Position numbers and translations under genes: made by a program
Source of the DNA: Gemmatimonadota bacterium
GTDB lineage: Bacteria > GCA-2686955
Reading direction: 5' to 3'
Assembly (NCBI GenBank): GCA_026991065.1
Contig: JALXCG010000174.1
Location: 1 to 7,648 of the forward strand
DNA: 7,648 nucleotides
Shown: in pieces, positions 1-5,813 of the stretch
How the letters are laid out: each line of letters starts with the position of its first letter
How positions within the stretch are numbered: position 1 is the first letter of the stretch
The notes under the pieces: generated by a model
What the model was told of the DNA's origin: nothing
Databases searched by the model: none
Seen by the model: the letters and a program-made list of their open reading frames with translations, nothing else

Positions 1-409
1 AATGGATGCCAGTGGGGATAGCGCACATCTCGGAAAGCCAACCTGGCTCGCATGGAGCAACTCCCGCATCGGGATATGCTGAACTTCCAATGCCATGTGG
101 CGGCTTCTCCCAATTCGCGCAGACCTGTCGCCGGATACGCCGTCTAGTATGTGGCGTGCGCACGCCATCTCCTAGTGAAATCGGCGATCCTGTGAGGGTG
201 AATCTTTGACCGACAGACTCTGTCCCCGCAAGCGTTCAATCCGCGATGTCCGCCACGGCCCCGTCGATGTCGGATCGGAGCGGCCGGTGAGCAAAAGGCT
301 CTTTCCAGCGTCGGGCAGCGGATCGCGTCTCTCGCATTCTTGACTGAATGGCCGGGCGGCCGCAAGTTGCGCCGCGTCCCGCGCCGCCGCCGTTCGCAAC
401 GGGGCAACC
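1..409. other. Left-edge stretch with no convincing gene
   Basis: No open frame here has a credible start, ribosome site and protein-like composition. The short frames on both strands are rich in Arg, Pro, Ser and Ala, as expected from chance frames in GC-rich DNA. The only recognisable structure is the segment at 378-410, which recurs at 5358-5390 and is listed separately. The promoter of the gene at 410 should lie in this stretch, but I see no good -35/-10 pair. Confidence 0.5.
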
Positions 410-410
410 G
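378..410 (+). repeat. 33-bp direct repeat, copy 1
   Basis: The 33 bases at 378-410 match 5358-5390 with one mismatch (C at 391, G at 5371). On the minus strand both copies can be read as the peptide VAPLRTAAAR in an open frame. Copy 1 runs into the GTG start codon of the small secreted protein gene. Copy 2 lies inside the decayed fragment between FGE genes B and C. The function is unknown. It could be a remnant of a dispersed repeat or of a duplicated gene segment. Confidence 0.6.
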
Positions 411-778
411 TGAGCCTCTTGAAGACCACTTTGGGCCTCTGCGCGCTCTTTGTCTCGAACCTTGCCTTTGCAGGTGTCACTTTGCCCGAGCGGATCGATG
501 TGCCGGATGATGCCGCCGAGTATGTTTCGATCGAACTGCGCCTGGATGGGGATCTGCTTTACGACTACCACGGGCCGGCACCCGAGAATGGGTACGATCT
601 CGTTGAGCAGATCGGCCACCCAGGCATGGTTGCCGGCTTCTACTGGAGCAACACGCACCACGACTGGGTGCCGGTCTATGGCACGTTGGAGTCGGTGCGG
701 AGTGATGTGCTCCGGCTGGAGCGGGGTGAAATCGATCCGCCGGATCTGATTCTCGCGAAGGCGGGGAGCAGACTGTAG
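410..778 (+). CDS. Small secreted protein, GPAPE/AGFY family (member 1)
   Basis: The product is 122 residues and I do not recognise a named family. The first 21 residues look like a Sec signal peptide: Lys5, then a hydrophobic stretch ending Ala-Phe-Ala before Gly22. The mature part of about 100 residues has no cysteine. It carries GPAPE at 55-59 and AGFYW at 75-79, motifs shared with the product at 1234-1698, so the two are paralogues. A GTG start at 410 is chosen because an in-frame TGA lies upstream at 341-343 and this start gives a complete signal peptide. The ribosome site is weak (GGGG at 401-404). The stop TAG at 776-778 overlaps the first base of the MITE-like element, so the original C-terminus may have been cut or replaced. 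The likely location is the periplasm or outside the cell. Confidence 0.65.
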   Translation: MSLLKTTLGLCALFVSNLAFAGVTLPERIDVPDDAAEYVSIELRLDGDLLYDYHGPAPENGYDLVEQIGHPGMVAGFYWSNTHHDWVPVYGTLESVRSDVLRLERGEIDPPDLILAKAGSRL

Positions 779-940
779 GAGCCTGTCGCGCATTGGCTTT
801 CGAGCCCCGTGTTCGGGCCTGCTTCGAGATCAAGGCGCTGAGTCAGCAGGAAGGCTGGTTGCCTTTCAAGGACTTGGCAACGCAGAGATCGGAGCAGGGA
901 CGGATGCGGGGCGACGTGAAGACAATGCGCGACAGGCTCC
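778..940. mobile_element. MITE-like element with perfect 18-bp terminal inverted repeats
   Basis: GGAGCCTGTCGCGCATTG at 778-795 is matched by its exact reverse complement at 923-940, bounding 163 bp. No transposase is encoded, which fits a non-autonomous miniature element or a large REP-like palindrome unit. Parts recur in the window. The left 73 bp (778-850) have an inverted relative at 5607-5679 with 65 of 73 bases equal. The right end (915-940) resembles 2522-2547 with 23 of 26 equal. The flanking 9-mers CAGACTGTA (769-777) and CAGATTCGA (941-949) agree at only 6 of 9 bases, so a target-site duplication is possible but unproven. The element overlaps the stop codon of the upstream gene. Confidence 0.6.
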
Positions 941-1080
941 CAGATTCGATCACTCCCGGCGAGGGCGAGGAGGTGCTCATCGGCATCATCGTGTACGAGG
1001 GCATCTGGGATCATGAGCTGGAGGAATGCGTGACCGGCACTCCAGTCAACTGCAGGGGCTGGAAATTCAAGCTCTTCTAG
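793..1080 (+). CDS. Doubtful small ORF running out of the MITE-like element
   Basis: This open frame (95 codons from TTG at 793, or 59 codons from ATG at 904) starts inside the repeat element and continues about 140 bases past it. The first two thirds are repeat-derived, so only the last 45 or so residues could be unique. That tail contains VLIGIIVYEGIW and two cysteines (ECVTGTPVNC) and reads more like protein than the repeat part. I do not recognise it. It could be a remnant of an older gene interrupted by the element, or chance. The purine-rich GGAGCAGGG before the ATG at 904 is a possible ribosome site. Confidence 0.2.
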   Translation: MAFEPRVRACFEIKALSQQEGWLPFKDLATQRSEQGRMRGDVKTMRDRLPDSITPGEGEEVLIGIIVYEGIWDHELEECVTGTPVNCRGWKFKLF

Positions 1081-1117
1081 CTAGGTACAGATTCACCGAT
1101 TCGATACCATCAATTGC

Positions 1118-1145
1118 GCCGGTGGCGCCCGCGTGCGCCGCCGGC
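1118..1145. terminator. Strong GC hairpin without a T-tract
   Basis: GCCGGTGGCGC (1118-1128) and GCGCCGCCGGC (1135-1145) form an 11-bp stem with one G-U pair around a 6-base loop. It lies 37 bases after the doubtful ORF ending at 1080 and about 90 bases before the next gene. No run of T follows on either strand, so a classic intrinsic terminator is not shown. A REP-like palindrome or an mRNA-stability element are alternatives. Confidence 0.4.
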
Positions 1146-1233
1146 TGCAGGTAGTGCCGAGCTGGAGCAGGGGTCGTGTGCCCGTGGCGTTCAGCGAGAG
1201 CAACATGCATCATCACTCCGAAAGGAACAGGAA

Positions 1234-1698
1234 ATGCGTAGATCCCTCTCTTTGGTGTTGGCGTTCACGGCAGCGGTAGCGGTTGCGGACTCCGCGATTG
1301 CGGGAATCGCGGCTTGCGGCGCTCTCAAGCTGGAATTCAACCCGCGGGAGAAGGACTGTTTTCCCGCCGAGCCCGGTGATGTCAGGGTCTTGGTCCAGCG
1401 CAACGGAGATACTCTGGTGGATTTCCAGGGGCCGGCCCCGGAGGATCGCTACTACAGCACAGTCACTGGGGAAGATCAGTACGCTGGCTTCTACTTCCAG
1501 CCGGATCTCTGCAAGTGGCGTGTCTTCGTCGGCTCCAAGGAGGAGGTGATCGTTCAGCTCACGAGCGAAGAGGCCGGGACTCCGTACGAATACCCAAAGG
1601 GCGTCACCATCCAGATCGTGAGCGCCGCCACGGGCCAGACGGGTGCGGCCGCACACGCGGCGGAGGCCGGAAAAGATAGCCCCTCCAACTCAAAGTAA
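1234..1698 (+). CDS. Small secreted protein, GPAPE/AGFY family (member 2)
   Basis: The product is 154 residues and I do not recognise a named family. A clear Sec signal peptide spans about residues 1-23: Arg2-Arg3, a hydrophobic run, then Ala-Ile-Ala before Gly24. The mature protein carries GPAPE at 66-70 and AGFYF at 84-88. With VRVLVQRNGDTLVDF just before GPAPE, it aligns with the protein at 410-778 almost without gaps over about 75 residues. It has three cysteines (28, 42, 93), whereas member 1 has none in its mature part. The C-terminal 20 residues are Ala/Ser/Lys-rich and probably disordered. The frame is open from 1114, but ATG 1234 is preferred: AAAGGAA at 1221-1227 is a good ribosome site 6 bases upstream, and the signal peptide starts there. 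It converges on the permease gene with a 33-base gap. Confidence 0.75.
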   Translation: MRRSLSLVLAFTAAVAVADSAIAGIAACGALKLEFNPREKDCFPAEPGDVRVLVQRNGDTLVDFQGPAPEDRYYSTVTGEDQYAGFYFQPDLCKWRVFVGSKEEVIVQLTSEEAGTPYEYPKGVTIQIVSAATGQTGAAAHAAEAGKDSPSNSK

Positions 1699-1731
1699 TT
1701 GCGAGGACCGGCTTCGCCTTCGCCGCGTCGC

Positions 1732-2478
1732 TCACCCCCGTTGCATCAGCATCAACCCGATGACAAAGAGCAGCACGCAGACTCCGCGGCGAAAAGTCTG
1801 CTCCGGCACCTCGATGTGCAGCCGGTGGCCGATCCAGCCGCCCACGGCCACCGTGGGCGCCACCATCAGCGCCGCTTCCAGGCGCGGCGGCGTCAGCAGT
1901 CCCAACGCCGCGTAGAGAGGAATGCGCGCCAGCGTGATCGCCAAGAAGATGGTCATGAGGTTGGCTCGAAAAGCCTGCTTGTCACGCCCGGATAGTTGCT
2001 GATAGATGATCAGCGGTGGGCCGGCGATTCCGAAAAGACCGCTCAATGCACCGGTCAGAAGACCCACCGGCGGCACTGTCCACAGCGGCCACCGCCACGC
2101 CACGCCGCGTGGTACCAGCAGCAGCGCCGTTGCGACCACCAGCAGAGCCCCCCCAAGCAGGTGCAACCCGGCGGTCGGGTTGCCCACGCGCAGGGCGTAG
2201 GCGCCGAGCGGGAGCCCGAGCACCACCCCACCGAGCAGCAGCGCCACCTCGCGCCAGTGCACCCGGCGCCTCGCCGCGCGCACAATCAGCACCTCCGCCG
2301 GCAGATTCACCAGCAGCAGGAGAATCACAATATCCTGAAGATCCGGCAGCAGCAGCGCCAACCCGCCCACCGCGATCAACCCCGCGCCAAAGCCGAAGAG
2401 CACATAAACCGCCTGTGCCAGGGTCAGAACCGCGCAGGTCAAGGCATAGGCGCTCCAGGAATCGAAAATCGTCAACAT
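1732..2478 (-). CDS. TauE/SafE family membrane permease
   Basis: The 248-residue product is a very hydrophobic inner-membrane protein with about eight predicted membrane segments. The two halves show the glycine-rich repeat typical of TauE/SafE (formerly DUF81). The first is FGFGAGLIAVGGLALLLPD at 28-46, and the second is around GLLTGALSGLFGIAGPPLII at 139-158. The length matches the family's usual 240-270. Members are implicated in export or uptake of sulfur-containing organic anions such as sulfoacetate or sulfite. The substrate here cannot be read from sequence. Met at 2478 is chosen because residue 1 then begins shortly before the first membrane segment. The frame is open up to 2715, but the extra 79 residues are Arg/Pro-rich and implausible. 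The ribosome site is weak. Its N-terminus (MLTIFDSWSAYAL) has a decayed look-alike at 5266-5584. Confidence 0.9.
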   Translation of the reverse strand: MLTIFDSWSAYALTCAVLTLAQAVYVLFGFGAGLIAVGGLALLLPDLQDIVILLLLVNLPAEVLIVRAARRRVHWREVALLLGGVVLGLPLGAYALRVGNPTAGLHLLGGALLVVATALLLVPRGVAWRWPLWTVPPVGLLTGALSGLFGIAGPPLIIYQQLSGRDKQAFRANLMTIFLAITLARIPLYAALGLLTPPRLEAALMVAPTVAVGGWIGHRLHIEVPEQTFRRGVCVLLFVIGLMLMQRG

Positions 2479-2521
2479 CTTCGGCAGCCTACCAGAAGCG
2501 GTGATTCGCCAGGTGGGGCGG

Positions 2522-2547
2522 CGTGAAGACAATGCGCTGCAGCCTCC
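2522..2547 (-). repeat. Solo end of the MITE-like element
   Basis: Positions 2522-2547 match 915-940, the right end of the element at 778-940, at 23 of 26 bases, including the run CGTGAAGACAATGCGC. The opposite end is not found nearby, so this is a solitary end or a decayed copy. It lies in the divergent gap between the permease and FGE-like gene A, about 45 bases upstream of the permease start. It could therefore touch the permease promoter. Confidence 0.45.
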
Positions 2548-2706
2548 TCGGTTCCCGAACTGGTTTGCGGGCTTCAATGGTGGATGAAGGAGCGTGCAAC
2601 TGCTCTGATCTCCACCGACTGTGAGGTCCAATTCCCGGACCCGATGCGGGTTATCATTTCCAGGTCGACACCGTCGCCCTGACAGCCCACGGAAGAGAGG
2701 GAATCC

Positions 2707-3870
2707 ATGTTGCACCGCCTGTTTACTCTGACCATTCTCGAACGACTCGTCGCCACGGGGCTGGGAGGCCTCGCCGTCTCCAAGCCGGGGCGTTCATGCC
2801 GGTTTGCGGGGATCGCCGCGTTCAGCGCCCTGATCGCAGGGCCGCGGCCCTCTCAGGCCTTTGCCGGGAGCGTTTCTGGCGGAGGAGAGCCGGCACTCCA
2901 CGCGATCTCGCTGAAGGGGAGCCTGATACCACCGATACGCGCGGACCTGGCGGAGGGCCACTGGGACGGCATTCCGCGGCCGCCGCACATGGTCCTGGTG
3001 CCCTCGGGCAGCTTCACCATGGGCGACGGCGTGGCGCTTTGCGGCGCTGATGAGCGGTTGGTCACGCTGACCCGTGACTTCTGGATCGGCCAGTATGAGG
3101 TGACGAACCAGAGTTATTTGAATCTGCTCCAGTGGGCGTATGACAACGGTTACGTGACGGCGACTTCCGCGTCGGTGCGGGATAACCTGGACGGGAGTAG
3201 CGAGGAGCTGGTGGATCTGGACAGCGAAGATTGCGAACTCGCCTTTTCCGACGGCGTCTTCACCCTTCGCGAGGCACACTACCCGTTGGTGTGGGGTTAT
3301 CCGGATGGCTACGACCCGGCCGCCCATCCGGTCCTGGAGGTGACCTGGTATGGGGCGGTTGCTTACTGTGACTGGCTCTCTCTCGCGGAGGGGTTGCCCC
3401 GCGCGTATGACCACTCGACCTGGGTGTGCGGTGGCGGCGATCCCTATTCCGCGGCGGGTTATCGTTTGCCAACGGATGCGGAGTGGGAATATGCGGCGCA
3501 GTGGAACGATGAGCGGATCTACCCCTGGGGAAACGAAGACCCGCACTGGTGCGGCGAGGCGAACTACACCTACTGCGTCGATTGGACCTCTCCGGTGGGC
3601 AACTACCGGGAGGGAGTGCAGCCAAATCTCTCCGAGCCGCTCTACGACATGGCGGGCAATCTCTTCGAGTGGGTGAACGACTGGAGTATGTGCGATCTGG
3701 GCATGCTGCCCGAGATCGATCCAGCGGGCCCCGAAAGTGGCTCCAGGCGCGTCATGCGGGGTGGTTGTTGGATGAGCAGCGAATACTATTTGCGCGCCTC
3801 CGACCGCAACTCCTCCGACCCTGGCTACCGCGACATCATCATCGGTTTCCGCCCTGCCAGGTCGGACTGA
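2707..3870 (+). CDS. Exported FGE-fold (SUMF1/DUF323) protein A with DGR-type variable C-terminus
   Basis: The 387-residue product has the formylglycine-generating-enzyme fold, a C-type-lectin variant. Family landmarks in order are MVLVPSGSFTMGDG (95-108), DFWIGQYEVTNQSY (124-137), WYGAVAYCDWLS (214-225), YRLPTDAEWEYAAQW (252-266), YPWG (272-275), YDMAGNLFEWVND (313-325), RGGCW (351-355) and GFRPARSD (380-387). True FGEs carry a catalytic copper-binding Cys pair just after RGG. It is absent here, so sulfatase-activating activity is unlikely. Seven cysteines match those of gene C, suggesting disulfides outside the cytoplasm. The N-terminus (1-54) is unusually long, with a hydrophobic stretch ending AFA at 51-53 as a possible signal. 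GAAGAGAGG at 2692-2700 is a ribosome site 6 bases before ATG. The last 37 codons form a variable region listed separately. Annotation pipelines would probably call it an FGE family protein. I read it as a ligand-binding display protein. Confidence 0.9.
   Translation: MLHRLFTLTILERLVATGLGGLAVSKPGRSCRFAGIAAFSALIAGPRPSQAFAGSVSGGGEPALHAISLKGSLIPPIRADLAEGHWDGIPRPPHMVLVPSGSFTMGDGVALCGADERLVTLTRDFWIGQYEVTNQSYLNLLQWAYDNGYVTATSASVRDNLDGSSEELVDLDSEDCELAFSDGVFTLREAHYPLVWGYPDGYDPAAHPVLEVTWYGAVAYCDWLSLAEGLPRAYDHSTWVCGGGDPYSAAGYRLPTDAEWEYAAQWNDERIYPWGNEDPHWCGEANYTYCVDWTSPVGNYREGVQPNLSEPLYDMAGNLFEWVNDWSMCDLGMLPEIDPAGPESGSRRVMRGGCWMSSEYYLRASDRNSSDPGYRDIIIGFRPARSD
3757..3870 (+). other. Putative DGR variable region, gene A
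   Basis: These 37 codons plus stop align without gaps to those of B and C. The framework RGG-x-W, YLR, R, PG, GFRP and RSD is kept. About 20 positions between are replaced, here giving CWMSSEYYLRASDRNSSDPG and then YRDIII. Most variable codons end in C (AGC, TAC, GAC, AAC, TCC, ATC). ATG at codon 6 and GAA at codon 9 do not fit an AAC template, so A may be an older or separately templated copy. The final 27 bases (3844-3870) are the constant block. Confidence 0.6.
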
Positions 3871-3954
3871 GGTTCTTCCGGTGATCGGCTTCCCTGCTGT
3901 GCGGGAGTGGAGTCGCAGGAGCGGGTGGAAGACTCCCGTCGCACCGCCGGCTGC

Positions 3955-4620
3955 TCAATCATCCAGCGTGGAGAGATAAGCCAGGAGCGCCTGCCAATCC
4001 GCATCATCGTAGGGGCGCAGATACTTCTCCGGGTCGGGATGGCTGCGCCGGCCCGCCAGTATGTGATCGATCTGGCGGCGGATGTAGCTGCTGTACTGCC
4101 CCGCCAGCGGCGGCACCTGCGCCCGCCCCGCGCCGCGCTTGCCGTGACACTTCGCGCAGCCCTTCTGCAGCACCACGCGGCCGCGCGCCAGGTCCCCTTC
4201 GATCCGCGGCACATTGAACACCTGCCGCGTGGCCAGCAGCTTGGTGTAGGAGTCGGTCCCTTCGGCGAAAACCGGCAGTTTCGGCGCCAGCTTGATCCGC
4301 GACAAGTAGATCGCGATATCGCGCACATCCTCGGCCGGCAGCTCGCGCTCGGTGGCAAAGGGCAGCATGGGGATGTTCAGGCGCTTGCGCGACTTGAAAT
4401 CCTCCACCTGGCCGGCGATATATCCCGCCGGCAACCCCGCCAGCCGCGGGTACTCCCCATCTCCGCCCCCCTGCCCGAACTCGCCGTGGCAGGCGGCGCA
4501 GATCTCGTGAACGTCGAGGGCGTTGTCCTCGTCGTAGGCGTTCAGGTCAAGCTCGGCGGCGCGCAGAGTGGCGGCGGCGGGCAGGAAGCAGAGAGCAAAA
4601 AGGAGAGAACGAATCGGCAT
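3955..4620 (-). CDS. Periplasmic diheme cytochrome c (c4-like)
   Basis: The 221-residue product is a soluble electron carrier with two class I cytochrome c domains. A signal peptide spans about residues 1-21: Arg4, a hydrophobic run, then LRA before Ala22. Heme is attached at CAACH (41-45) and CAKCH (155-159). Domain 1 has a likely Met axial ligand at M85 (NIPMLPFA) and ends with ELPAEDVRDIAIYLSRI. Domain 2 has no methionine after its heme motif. His186 or His194 (RRSHPDP) are the only obvious alternatives. It would shuttle electrons in the periplasm, with partners not visible here. ATG 4620 gives the best signal peptide, but the region just upstream is pyrimidine-rich and lacks a ribosome site. 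The frame stays open to GTG at 4716, so a longer N-terminus is possible. It is the only gene on this strand inside the FGE array and converges on gene A. Confidence 0.93.
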   Translation of the reverse strand: MPIRSLLFALCFLPAAATLRAAELDLNAYDEDNALDVHEICAACHGEFGQGGGDGEYPRLAGLPAGYIAGQVEDFKSRKRLNIPMLPFATERELPAEDVRDIAIYLSRIKLAPKLPVFAEGTDSYTKLLATRQVFNVPRIEGDLARGRVVLQKGCAKCHGKRGAGRAQVPPLAGQYSSYIRRQIDHILAGRRSHPDPEKYLRPYDDADWQALLAYLSTLDD

Positions 4621-4660
4621 GGCGAGGAAGAGAAGGGAGGGTGAAAGGGCAAAGATTGGG

Positions 4661-4688
4661 AAGATACTCCGTGCGGGCGCAGAGTAAA
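4661..4688 (-). promoter_or_regulatory. Candidate sigma70-type promoter of the cytochrome c gene
   Basis: Reading the minus strand, TTTACT (4683-4688) and TATCTT (4661-4666) are separated by 16 bases. Each matches its consensus hexamer at 4 of 6 bases. Transcription would begin near 4654, leaving an untranslated leader of about 34 bases before ATG 4620. The match is modest. If it is used, the longer GTG start at 4716 is excluded. Confidence 0.3.
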
Positions 4689-4711
4689 CCATTTCGGTGT
4701 GGGTTTGGCGC

Positions 4712-5249
4712 TCCACTTGCCGCTGCGGCCCACAGCGACTGGCTCTCCCTATCAGAGGGCTTGACGCGCGCCTACGACCACTCGACCTGGGAGTGCGGTC
4801 CGGAGGGCAATCCCTATGCGGCCACCGGCTACCGCTTGCCGACAGATGCTGAGTGGGAATATGCGGCGCAATGGAACGATGAGCGGATCTATCCCTGGGG
4901 GTATGAGATCCCTACGTGTTCCTTGGCAAACTTATACTACGACAATGACTACTGCGTTCACTGGACATCTCCGGTTGGCAGCTATCCAGATGGTGTGCAA
5001 CCGAACCTCGCGAACCCGATCTACGATCTTTCGGGCAACGTCTTGGAGTGGGTGAACGATTTGATGCAGTGTAATCTGGGCACTTTCCCGGAAACCGATC
5101 CAGTGGGGCCCGCAGGCGGCTTCTACATGGTTACACGGGGTGGTGACTGGTACAACTACGGCGTCTACCTGCGCGCTGCCTCCCGCATCCAGTTCTCCCC
5201 CGGTGACAGCAACTACGGAATCGGCTTCCGCCCTGTCAGGTCGGACTGA
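4712..5249 (+). pseudogene. 5'-truncated FGE-fold gene B, variable region retained
   Basis: Homology to genes A and C begins abruptly at about 4712-4728 (DWLSLSEG matching DWLSLAEG) and continues in frame to the TGA at 5247-5249. The part matching roughly the first 217 residues of A is missing, including the signal peptide and the MGDG and DFWIGQYEVTN motifs. The retained part has YRLPTDAEWEYAAQW, YPWG, YDLSGNVLEWVND, RGGDW and GFRPVRSD, with no internal stop. The frame stays open upstream to ATG 4641, but those residues overlap the antisense cytochrome leader and resemble nothing in the paralogues. The breakpoint abuts the cytochrome gene. One conserved Cys (C221 of A) is Ser here. Either a recombination that brought the cytochrome gene next to B removed its front, or B is a partial duplication. 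Confidence 0.8.
5136..5249 (+). other. Putative DGR variable region, gene B
   Basis: These are 37 codons plus stop, with variable stretches DWYNYGVYLRAASRIQFSPG and DSNYGIG. All but four variable codons (GCT, CAG, GGA and the Gly/Arg framework aside) are NNC. Against C, codons 4-29 differ at 30 bases, of which 14 are at codon position 1, 10 at position 2 and 6 at position 3. The constant block is 5223-5249. Keeping such a diverged but open variable region in a truncated gene suggests recent diversification or recent truncation. Confidence 0.6.
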
Positions 5250-5265
5250 TGTTCCCCTGAAGCTC

Positions 5266-5584
5266 TCACTCCTTTTTCAGATGCTCCAGATAGGGGCGGA
5301 TCAGCCGCAACAACCCGGACTCCTTTTCGGGGAGAGTGTGCACCCGCCGCGCCCCACCCCGCGCCGCCGCGGTTCGCAACGGGGCAACCGGCGCCATCGC
5401 CCCGCCGGTCGTGGCCGAACCCGCCCCATCTGCAACTGCCCACGCCACCGGCTCAAAACCCGCGCTGTCGCAACTCCCCCGGCGATTCGCGCGTTCCGCC
5501 GCGTTGCCTCGGCACCAGCCCGACCACTGTCTGCCCCGCGTAGATCAGGGCCTGAATGCTCCAGGAGTCGAAAACTGTCACCAT
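5266..5584 (-). pseudogene. Decayed fragment resembling the TauE/SafE gene N-terminus
   Basis: On the minus strand from ATG 5584 the reading MVTVFDSWSIQALIYAGQTV mirrors MLTIFDSWSAYALTCAVLTL, the start of the permease encoded at 1732-2478. The DNA also matches (GCTCCAGGARTCGAAAA at 5549-5565 against 2451-2467). The reading hits a stop after 43 codons (5453). A second open frame (5266-5448) then continues to a TGA, ending LLRLIRPYLEHLKKE, which does not look like TauE. A frameshifted remnant, or a different small membrane protein sharing only the N-terminal sequence, are both possible. I do not recognise the C-terminal part. Confidence 0.35.
5358..5390 (+). repeat. 33-bp direct repeat, copy 2
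   Basis: This is the partner of 378-410, with 32 of 33 bases equal. It lies inside the decayed minus-strand fragment, where it reads as VAPLRTAAAR. It contains GTTCGCAACGGGGCAACCG. Confidence 0.6.
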
Positions 5585-5606
5585 CCCCCGCTCGCTCTGG
5601 ACGGCG

Positions 5607-5679
5607 CCTGCGCACTCAGCGCCTTGATCTCGAAACAGGCCCGAACACGGGACCCGAAAGCCAAAGTGCGACACGCTCC
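5607..5679 (-). repeat. Inverted relative of the MITE-like element's left half
   Basis: Read on the minus strand from 5679, this 73-base segment equals 778-850 at 65 bases without gaps. It begins GGAGCGTGTCGCACTTTG, a diverged form of the 18-bp terminal repeat. Both copies contain the small palindrome CCCG-TGTT-CGGG. The other half of the element is missing. It lies just upstream (minus strand) of the decayed TauE-like fragment. Confidence 0.6.
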
Positions 5680-5747
5680 TTGCCCGCCCGAGCCGCCTCC
5701 GGCCCGGCCATCGCTCAATCTCCTCCCGTTCACGGGGTGTGGATGTC

Positions 5748-5813
5748 GAGCATTGGCGAGACTACAATGTCCATCAGCGACAGGCTCCCAGGCCGCCAAC
5801 CGAGGAAGGATCG
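5748..5813 (+). promoter_or_regulatory. Leader of gene C, conserved with gene D
   Basis: From GCATTGGCGAG (5750-5760) to the start codon, this sequence is closely matched upstream of D (from 7103), apart from about 5 extra bases in C. A candidate -10 hexamer TACAAT lies at 5763-5768 (TACGAT in D at 7116-7121), but no convincing -35 lies 16-18 bases upstream. GAGGAAGG at 5802-5809 is the ribosome site. The conservation shows that C and D share their 5' control region, through recent duplication or selection. Confidence 0.4.

Noticed and set aside
1996-2526. Plus-strand Gln/Arg/Pro-rich frames of about 160-176 codons
   Set aside because: They are antisense to the TauE/SafE permease. Low-complexity QQ/RP composition is the usual shadow of a Leu/Ala-rich membrane gene.
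3902-3938. CGGGAGT...ACTCCCG inverted repeat between gene A and the cytochrome gene
   Set aside because: The 7-bp arms are separated by 23 bases and no T-tract follows. It is too weak to call a bidirectional terminator.
4641-4711. ATG 4641 as a working start for truncated gene B
   Set aside because: The residues it would add match no paralogue and overlap the antisense cytochrome leader, and no signal peptide results.
5250-5285. T-run CTTTTTC after gene B as an intrinsic terminator
   Set aside because: Only a 5-bp CTGAA/TTCAG pairing surrounds it, and the T residues sit inside the would-be hairpin, not after a GC stem.
5739-5813. Extended GTG start for gene C adding 25 residues
   Set aside because: The extension lies in the leader shared with D, where the frame is not kept, and it would bury the signal peptide. 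GAGGAAGG just before ATG 5814 fixes the start.
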